From Marivita sp. (GTDB taxonomy: Bacteria; Pseudomonadota; Alphaproteobacteria; Rhodobacterales; Rhodobacteraceae): a DNA stretch of 64,000 nt. A model generated the notes under the pieces. It searched no databases, was not told the DNA's origin, and worked only from the letters and a program-made list of their open reading frames with translations. Shown here in pieces: positions 59,044-64,000 of this stretch. The position numbers and the translations under genes are program-made. The DNA lies in contig NZ_JAIPUS010000003.1 in assembly GCF_020055675.1 (NCBI RefSeq), positions 1-64,000 on the forward strand. The letters run 5' to 3'. The first letter of the stretch is position 1. Every line of letters starts with the position of its first letter.

Positions 59044-59459
59044 GTCCATGCTCCCTTTATTGGTCATCTGCGGCGGTCGATCCGGGGCGTCCGTACCGGG
59101 TGCCGAAAGCGGGTCTTTCGATCCATCTCCCTGATCGTCCGAACCTGGAATTCCTGTTGCGGTCCCGAATGTATCTGTGCGGCAGGGGTCTTTTGCCGGG
59201 CGCGAAACACCACCGCGTTTCGGCGCATGATACGGTGCGGTGCATCGCGCGCCAAGGGTTGTGTGGCCAAATGCGGCAGGTAAATTGAGCCGAGCCGGAG
59301 AGCGTCTGCGCGCGCCATGTGCGGCACAGGCAGGGCGTGCCCGTGCGGGGCCTCGAAGATCCGCCCATTAATTGGGCAAATAGCCCATAATTTTTGCATC
59401 TGACCATGTGGCATGCCGCATCAGCTTGCGTGTCTTGCGGGCCTGCGCAACGGTCAAGC
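59044..59459. other. Divergent region between gcdH and the Anbu operon
   Basis: About 416 bases without a gene I can support. The half nearer the Anbu operon holds an A+T-rich patch with a dyad described separately. It presumably contains the promoters of both units. Confidence 0.5.
59363..59391. promoter_or_regulatory. Operator-like dyad upstream of the Anbu operon
   Basis: GCCCATTAATTGGGC (59363-59377) has five-base arms around TTAAT. It is followed after six bases by a half site GCCCATAATTT (59383 onward). A -10-like CATAAT lies within it. The position about 70-95 bases before the first start codon suits a promoter with an overlapping regulator site. Confidence 0.45.
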
Positions 59460-60884
59460 ATGTCTGATCACTCTGTTTTTGATGAAATGTGGGGCCGGGA
59501 CGCGGGGCTGCGTGAGCCTTACCGGAATTTCCACGCTTGGTTCGACCAGGAAGACCCAAAGCGCCTGCGGGCGAAGAATCGCGAGGCCGAGGATCTTTTT
59601 CGCCTGACCGGGATCACTTTCAACGTTTACGGCCGGTCCGAGGCTGAAGAGCGTCTGATCCCCTTCGATATCATTCCGAGGATCATTTCAGGGTCTGAAT
59701 GGGCCAAGCTGTCGCGCGGTATCGATCAGCGGGTGCGCGCGATCAACGCGTTCCTGCATGACATTTACCATACGCAAGAGATCGTGAAGGCCGGACGCAT
59801 CCCGAAAGAGATGATCGCCCAGAACGAGGCGTTCCTGCCGCACATGATCGGGGTCGATGTGCCGGGCGGGGTGTATACGCATATCGTCGGGATCGACCTT
59901 GTGCGCACCGGGCCGGGTGAGTTTTTCGTGTTGGAGGACAACGCGCGGACGCCCTCCGGGGTGAGCTACATGCTCGAAAATCGCGAAACCATGCTTCAGA
60001 TGTTTCCCGAGCTGTTTTCCAAGAACCGCGTCCAGCCCGTGCAGCATTACCCGATCGACCTGCGCCGGTCGTTGGCCGCCTGCGCGCCCAAGGCGGCAGG
60101 CGCCAACCCCACGGTCGCGGTGCTGACGCCTGGTATCTACAATTCGGCCTATTTCGAACATGCGTTCCTAGCCGACCAGATGGGTGTCGAACTGGTCGAA
60201 GGGCATGACCTGCGGGTTGTGGATGGTCGCGTGGCGATGCGCACGACCCATGGCTACAAGGCGATTGACGTGCTGTACCGCCGGGTCGACGATGATTTCC
60301 TGGACCCGCTGAATTTCAATCCCGAAAGCCAGCTTGGCGTGCCGGGCATCATGGATGTCTACCGCGCGGGCGGGATCACCATCGCCAACGCGCCCGGAAC
60401 CGGGATATCCGACGACAAGGCGATTTATTCCTACATGCCGGAAATCGTCGAGTTTTATACCGGTGAGCGCCCCTTGTTGCAAAACGTGCCCACCCATCGC
60501 TGTTCCGAACCCGATGCGCTGGCCTATGTTCTGGACAACCTAGAGGACCTGGTGGTCAAGGAGGTTCACGGGTCGGGGGGGTATGGCATGCTGATCGGCC
60601 CTACCGCGACGAGGAAAGATCTTGCCGCGTTCCGCCGCAAGCTCAAGGCCCGCCCCAAGAACTACATTGCCCAGCCGACGCTGAGCCTGTCGACGGTGCC
60701 GATCTTTGCGCAGAAAGGGCTGGCTCCACGGCATGTCGATTTGCGCCCCTTCGTGCTCGTGAGTCCCGATGGCATCAAGATCACGCCTGGCGGCCTGACC
60801 CGTGTGGCGCTGAAGAAAGGATCCCTGGTGGTGAATTCGTCGCAAGGCGGCGGCACCAAGGACACATGGGTGCTGGAGGAGTAA
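59460..60884 (+). CDS. Circularly permuted ATP-grasp protein of the Anbu operon
   Basis: A 474-residue protein of the circularly permuted type 2 ATP-grasp family (formerly DUF404/DUF407). Segments near the N-terminus read GITFNVYGRSEAEERLIPFD and NAFLHDIYHTQEIVKAGRIP. The ATP-binding core shows LVRTGPGEFFVLEDNARTPSG and NLEDLVVKEVHGSGGYGMLIGP, with SSQGGGTKDTWVL at the end. Such enzymes are predicted to ligate amino acids or peptides using ATP. The start at 59460 opens the operon; the alpha-E gene follows after four bases. Confidence 0.9.
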   Translation: MSDHSVFDEMWGRDAGLREPYRNFHAWFDQEDPKRLRAKNREAEDLFRLTGITFNVYGRSEAEERLIPFDIIPRIISGSEWAKLSRGIDQRVRAINAFLHDIYHTQEIVKAGRIPKEMIAQNEAFLPHMIGVDVPGGVYTHIVGIDLVRTGPGEFFVLEDNARTPSGVSYMLENRETMLQMFPELFSKNRVQPVQHYPIDLRRSLAACAPKAAGANPTVAVLTPGIYNSAYFEHAFLADQMGVELVEGHDLRVVDGRVAMRTTHGYKAIDVLYRRVDDDFLDPLNFNPESQLGVPGIMDVYRAGGITIANAPGTGISDDKAIYSYMPEIVEFYTGERPLLQNVPTHRCSEPDALAYVLDNLEDLVVKEVHGSGGYGMLIGPTATRKDLAAFRRKLKARPKNYIAQPTLSLSTVPIFAQKGLAPRHVDLRPFVLVSPDGIKITPGGLTRVALKKGSLVVNSSQGGGTKDTWVLEE

Positions 60885-60888
60885 GGCC

Positions 60889-61830
60889 ATGCTGGGAAAA
60901 ACCGCGAACGGTCTTTACTGGATGTACCGCTACATGGAGCGCGCCGAGAACGCTGCGCGGCTCATCGAGACCGGGCAGCGGATCGCCCTGACCCGGTTGA
61001 ACCAGACGGACAAGGAATGGGCGTCGGTCTTGCGGTCGGGTGATTGCCTGCAAGGCTATACGGCCACGCATGACGAGATGTCCCGCGATCTTGCCGTCGA
61101 CTGGATGCTGCGGAGCAAGGACAACCCATCTTCGGTTGTCTCCAGCATAAACGCGGCGCGGTTGAACGCGCGGCTGGTGCGGACCGCGATCACGGGTGAG
61201 GTCTGGGAGGCCGTCAATTCCGCCTACATGACGCTGAAAAAGGCGCTGGGGCGCAAGGTGTCCGAGCGGGAACTGCCCAGTGTGCTGCGCCTGATCCGGC
61301 ACCATGCGGCACTGGTGCGTGGGGTCACGCATGGAACCATGCTGCGCAACGAGATTTACGATTTCGCCCGACTGGGCACATTCCTGGAACGGGCGGACAA
61401 CACGGCGCGCATTCTGGACGTGAAATATTACGTCCTGCTGCCATCCGCCCGGTCGGTCGGCTCGTCGATCGACAACGTGCAATGGGAGTCGATTCTCAGG
61501 TCCGTGTCTGCTCGGGGCGGCTTTCGCATGGAATACGGGGCCGGCGGCGGCCCGCGCGAGATCGCGGATTTCCTGATCCTGGACAAGCGCATGCCACGGT
61601 CACTGGCCTTTTGCGCCGGTGAGCTGAGCACCAACCTGGGCTTTCTCGCGAAGGGTGGGGATGTCGGCCAGGCGTCGCGCAACAAGGTGCGTGCCCTGGA
61701 AAACGGCCTGCTGTCAAAATCGATCGATGATATTTTTCGCCACGGTCTGCATGAATTCCTGCAAACGACGCTCAAGGACCTGACCGCCATTTCGCGCCAG
61801 ATCGAAGAGGAGTTCCGGTTCTATGCCTGA
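60889..61830 (+). CDS. Alpha-E domain protein (DUF403)
   Basis: A 313-residue all-helical protein. The family start is LGKTANGLYWMYRYMERAENAARLIET, which is split here as the motif W-M-Y-R-Y-x-E-R-A-E-N-A-A-R. The same E-R-A-x-N motif reappears in LGTFLERADNTARILDVKYY, reflecting internal helical repeats. Alpha-E proteins always travel with the circularly permuted ATP-grasp enzyme and are thought to assist it; the activity is unknown. It is tightly linked in the operon. Confidence 0.9.
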   Translation: MLGKTANGLYWMYRYMERAENAARLIETGQRIALTRLNQTDKEWASVLRSGDCLQGYTATHDEMSRDLAVDWMLRSKDNPSSVVSSINAARLNARLVRTAITGEVWEAVNSAYMTLKKALGRKVSERELPSVLRLIRHHAALVRGVTHGTMLRNEIYDFARLGTFLERADNTARILDVKYYVLLPSARSVGSSIDNVQWESILRSVSARGGFRMEYGAGGGPREIADFLILDKRMPRSLAFCAGELSTNLGFLAKGGDVGQASRNKVRALENGLLSKSIDDIFRHGLHEFLQTTLKDLTAISRQIEEEFRFYA

Positions 61831-61851
61831 TTTTGCCGGCACGAGCGCGTC

Positions 61852-62649
61852 ATGCGTCTGAAGATCGATCATACCACGCAGTACCGGTTCACCACGCCCG
61901 TGATCTACGGCTTGCAGCAGCTGCGCAAGACGCCAAAATCCTCTTGTAATCAATCTGTTGTGCAGTGGGAAACCCGGATTGACGGCGGCCGCAAGGAAGT
62001 GGTTTTCGAGGATCACCACCACAACACGACCGAGCTGATCAGCTTTGATCCCGATACCATCGAACTCTCGGTGACCAGCGAAGGCGATGTCGAGATCGAG
62101 GAGAATGTCGGCATCCTCGGCGCGCATCATGGCCCTGCGCCACTGTGGCTCTACCAGATGCCCACCGCGCGCACGCAGGTTGGAGCGGGCACACGCGTGC
62201 TGGTGCGTGACATCGTCTCCGCGCCCGGTATCCCCGATTTGCACGCGCTGTCGGCACGGATTTGCGAAACTGTGACCTTTACCCTGGGCGCGTCCGAGCC
62301 GAGCTGGTCCGCCGAAGACGCGATTTCGGCTGGAAAGGGGGTGTGTCAGGACCACACGCATATCTTCATTGCTTGCGCACGGGCCATGGGGCTTCCGGCC
62401 CGGTATGTCTCGGGGTACCTGATGCTGAACGAGTCCACGGTTCAGGAGGCGATGCACGCTTGGGCCGAGGCCTATGTCGACGGGCTTGGTTGGGTCGGTT
62501 TCGACGTATCGAACGGGATCTCCCCGGACACACGTTACGTTCGCGTCGCGACAGGGCTGGACTATTCCGATGCGGCACCGATATCTGGGACCCGAATTGG
62601 CGGGTCCGGCGAGGTGCTGGACGTCCGCATCAATGTGGTTCAGCAATAG
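61852..62649 (+). CDS. Transglutaminase-like protease of the Anbu operon
   Basis: A 265-residue protein with a C-terminal transglutaminase-like domain. The catalytic triad is C165 (GKGVCQDHTHIF), H202 (EAMHAWAEAYVDGLGW) and D218 (GFDVSNG). The N-terminal half is the usual beta-rich extension (LKIDHTTQYRFTTPVIYGLQ). Members are predicted to act as peptidases or to form isopeptide links. It starts 21 bases after the alpha-E gene and is likely to work on the product of the ATP-grasp enzyme. Confidence 0.92.
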   Translation: MRLKIDHTTQYRFTTPVIYGLQQLRKTPKSSCNQSVVQWETRIDGGRKEVVFEDHHHNTTELISFDPDTIELSVTSEGDVEIEENVGILGAHHGPAPLWLYQMPTARTQVGAGTRVLVRDIVSAPGIPDLHALSARICETVTFTLGASEPSWSAEDAISAGKGVCQDHTHIFIACARAMGLPARYVSGYLMLNESTVQEAMHAWAEAYVDGLGWVGFDVSNGISPDTRYVRVATGLDYSDAAPISGTRIGGSGEVLDVRINVVQQ

Positions 62650-62658
62650 GAATACCGC

Positions 62659-63399
62659 GTGACATATTGCGTTGGAATGATGCTGCGCAGCGGCCTGGTC
62701 TTCATGTCCGACACACGGACCAACGCCGGTCTGGACAATATCTCGACCTTCAAGAAGATGACGATCTGGGAGGACCCCGGTGAGCGCGTCCTGACGCTGA
62801 TGTCGGCGGGCAATCTGGCCACCACCCAAGCGGTTGTCAGCCTGCTGGAAGAGCGCAGCAAACAGCCCGAGGACCGCGAGCCGTCACTGATGAAGGCACC
62901 GTCGATGTTCCAGGCGGCCTGCATGGTGGGAGACACGCTGCGCGAGGTGATCCAGGATCTTGCCAAGGGCGGCCAGCGCGCTGACAGCAACTTTGACGCG
63001 ACCCTGATCCTGGGTGGTCAGATCGGGGACAGCCCGCCGCGTCTCTTTCTGATCTACCCGGCCGGCAATTTCATCGAGGCCGGCACGGATACGCCTTTCT
63101 TCCAGATCGGGGAGATCAAATATGGCCGCCCGATCCTGGTGCGGGCCTATGATCCGGATCTGACATTCGCCAATGCGCTCAAGCTCTTGCTGGTCAGTTT
63201 TGATTCGACCCTCAAGGCCAATCTTTCGGTCGGCGCGCCTTTGGATTATTTCTGCTACCGGACGGACAGTTTGAAGGTCGACACAGTCGGCCGTGTCGAA
63301 CCGGACAACCCGGAATTCCAGGCAATCTCGACCCAATGGGGCAACGCGCTCAAGCAAGCCCTCGACACGTTGCCGGACGTGACCCTTACCAGTAACTAA
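62659..63399 (+). CDS. anbu: Anbu proteasome-like protein
   Basis: A 246-residue member of the N-terminal nucleophile hydrolase superfamily, the bacterial proteasome homologue Anbu. After removal of Met, Thr becomes residue 1 (M-T-Y-C-V-G-M). Asp in VFMSDTRTNAGLD and Lys in FKKMTIW match the catalytic Asp17 and Lys33 of proteasome beta subunits. Known Anbu structures form open helical or ring-like assemblies. It follows the transglutaminase gene by nine bases and closes the four-gene module. Confidence 0.93.
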   Translation: MTYCVGMMLRSGLVFMSDTRTNAGLDNISTFKKMTIWEDPGERVLTLMSAGNLATTQAVVSLLEERSKQPEDREPSLMKAPSMFQAACMVGDTLREVIQDLAKGGQRADSNFDATLILGGQIGDSPPRLFLIYPAGNFIEAGTDTPFFQIGEIKYGRPILVRAYDPDLTFANALKLLLVSFDSTLKANLSVGAPLDYFCYRTDSLKVDTVGRVEPDNPEFQAISTQWGNALKQALDTLPDVTLTSN

Positions 63400-63423
63400 T
63401 CCCTTGCGTCGGAAGGAACCATC

Positions 63424-64000
63424 ATGACGACACATCCTGTAATCTGCGTTGGCGGCGAAAACCTTATCGACCATGTGACCCGCGATGGCGCGCAATCGGC
63501 TTTGGCCGGCGGGTCCCCGTTCAACGTGGCGATGGCGCTGGGCCGGCAGCAGGCGGATGTGCGCTATGTCACCCCGATTTCGACCGATTCCTGGGGCGAT
63601 CATTTGGCAGACACGCTGAAGTCTTCGAATGTCACGCTCAGCGGCGGGCGCAGCGATGCCCCGACAACCATCGCACGGGTGACGGTGCGCGATGGCATCC
63701 CGGACTATCGGTTCGAACGCGATGGAACCGCCGAACGCACTGTCACGCCGGCATTCTTGCAAGAGGTGATCCCGGCGGACACGGCGGCGCTGCACACGGG
63801 GTCGCTTGCCCTGACGATGGGGGCGGATGCCGAGGCGTGGGAGACAACCTGCGCAGCAGCGTTCGATAGCGGAACGCTCGTGTCATTGGACCCGAATGTG
63901 CGGATATCCGTGGTCGCCGATGTCGAAAGCTACCGCGCCCGGATCGGTCGGATGTTGGAAAAGACCAATCTTCTCAAACTGAGCGATGAAGATCTCGGTG
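63424..64000 (+). CDS. PfkB family carbohydrate kinase, partial at right edge
   Basis: The first 192 codons are visible, with GGAAGGA before the ATG. The ribokinase-fold N-terminus is clear: VICVGGENLIDHVT, GGSPFNVAMALGRQQADV with the sugar-binding Gly-Gly-x-x-x-N, and ISTDSWGDHLADTLKSSNV. Later LHTGSLALT and VSLDPNVRISVV also fit fructokinase-like members. It phosphorylates a sugar such as fructose using ATP. The gene starts 24 bases after Anbu but is probably an independent function. The catalytic GAGD motif lies beyond the window. Confidence 0.88.
   Translation, partial: MTTHPVICVGGENLIDHVTRDGAQSALAGGSPFNVAMALGRQQADVRYVTPISTDSWGDHLADTLKSSNVTLSGGRSDAPTTIARVTVRDGIPDYRFERDGTAERTVTPAFLQEVIPADTAALHTGSLALTMGADAEAWETTCAAAFDSGTLVSLDPNVRISVVADVESYRARIGRMLEKTNLLKLSDEDLG

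Noticed and set aside
1-64000. CRISPR arrays, rRNA genes, prophage or conjugation genes
   Set aside because: No regularly spaced repeats, rRNA segments or phage/transfer proteins were seen; the only mobile element is the IS701-type insertion.

Overview
The window reads as chromosomal DNA of an alphaproteobacterium of the family Rhodobacteraceae (Roseobacter group). The basis is the high G+C content, the dnaG-rpoD and nrdR-ribD pairs, the Anbu/ATP-grasp/alpha-E operon, the H-NOX plus HNOBA-GGDEF pair, DUF983, DUF3572 and HlyU proteins, and protein sequences typical of that group. Species is not resolved. Most of the window is dense core genome with many ATGA or GTGA start/stop overlaps; one complete insertion sequence is present.

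Layout. 0-5.4 kb (minus): an ABC importer for a sugar-like solute, a bicupin protein and a partial HpcH/HpaI aldolase, divergent from a GntR regulator with a palindromic operator candidate. 6.28-7.71 kb: an IS701-family element with intact ends and a CTAG target duplication. 7.8-16.6 kb: a LysR regulator divergent from an operon of an Ldh_2-family oxidoreductase, a 58-residue protein, an M19-like dipeptidase, a 559-residue unknown, a DUF3726 protein and a ProXWV-type betaine importer, probably for uptake and catabolism of a quaternary amine. 16.9-25.9 kb: an EamA exporter, tRNA-Gly, an ABC exporter, a TadE/TadE/TadG pilus-type trio and a Glu/Leu-type dehydrogenase. 25.9-33.5 kb: dnaG, rpoD, hlyU-like, SDR, yjbQ, nrdR, ribD. 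33.5-38.1 kb (minus): kpsC, a wza/kpsD-like lipoprotein gene and kpsS, lying between ribD and ribE. 38.2-45.5 kb: ribE, an Lhr-like helicase, leuA with a leucine-rich leader peptide and alternative hairpins, glyA, nadK. 45.7-52.6 kb: a trypsin-like protease, NUDIX, DUF983, an EF-hand/ECF sigma/membrane/periplasmic sensor cassette, a PleD-like diguanylate cyclase, DUF3572 and a HAD phosphatase. 52.7-59 kb: a non-pyrrolysine MttB protein, a degenerate H-NOX coupled to an HNOBA-GGDEF cyclase, tRNA-Gln, and a glutarate-type CoA-transferase/glutaryl-CoA dehydrogenase pair. 59.4-64 kb: the Anbu operon (circularly permuted ATP-grasp, alpha-E, transglutaminase, proteasome-like Anbu) followed by a partial PfkB sugar kinase.

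The most interesting systems are four. The Anbu operon is a predicted peptide-synthesis and degradation system. The H-NOX/diguanylate cyclase pair appears to lack the haem-binding residues of its sensor. The betaine-type operon carries two uncharacterised proteins and a dipeptidase without its usual metal motif. leuA is preceded by an apparent leucine attenuator. All functional statements are read from sequence and family knowledge; no database search was run.
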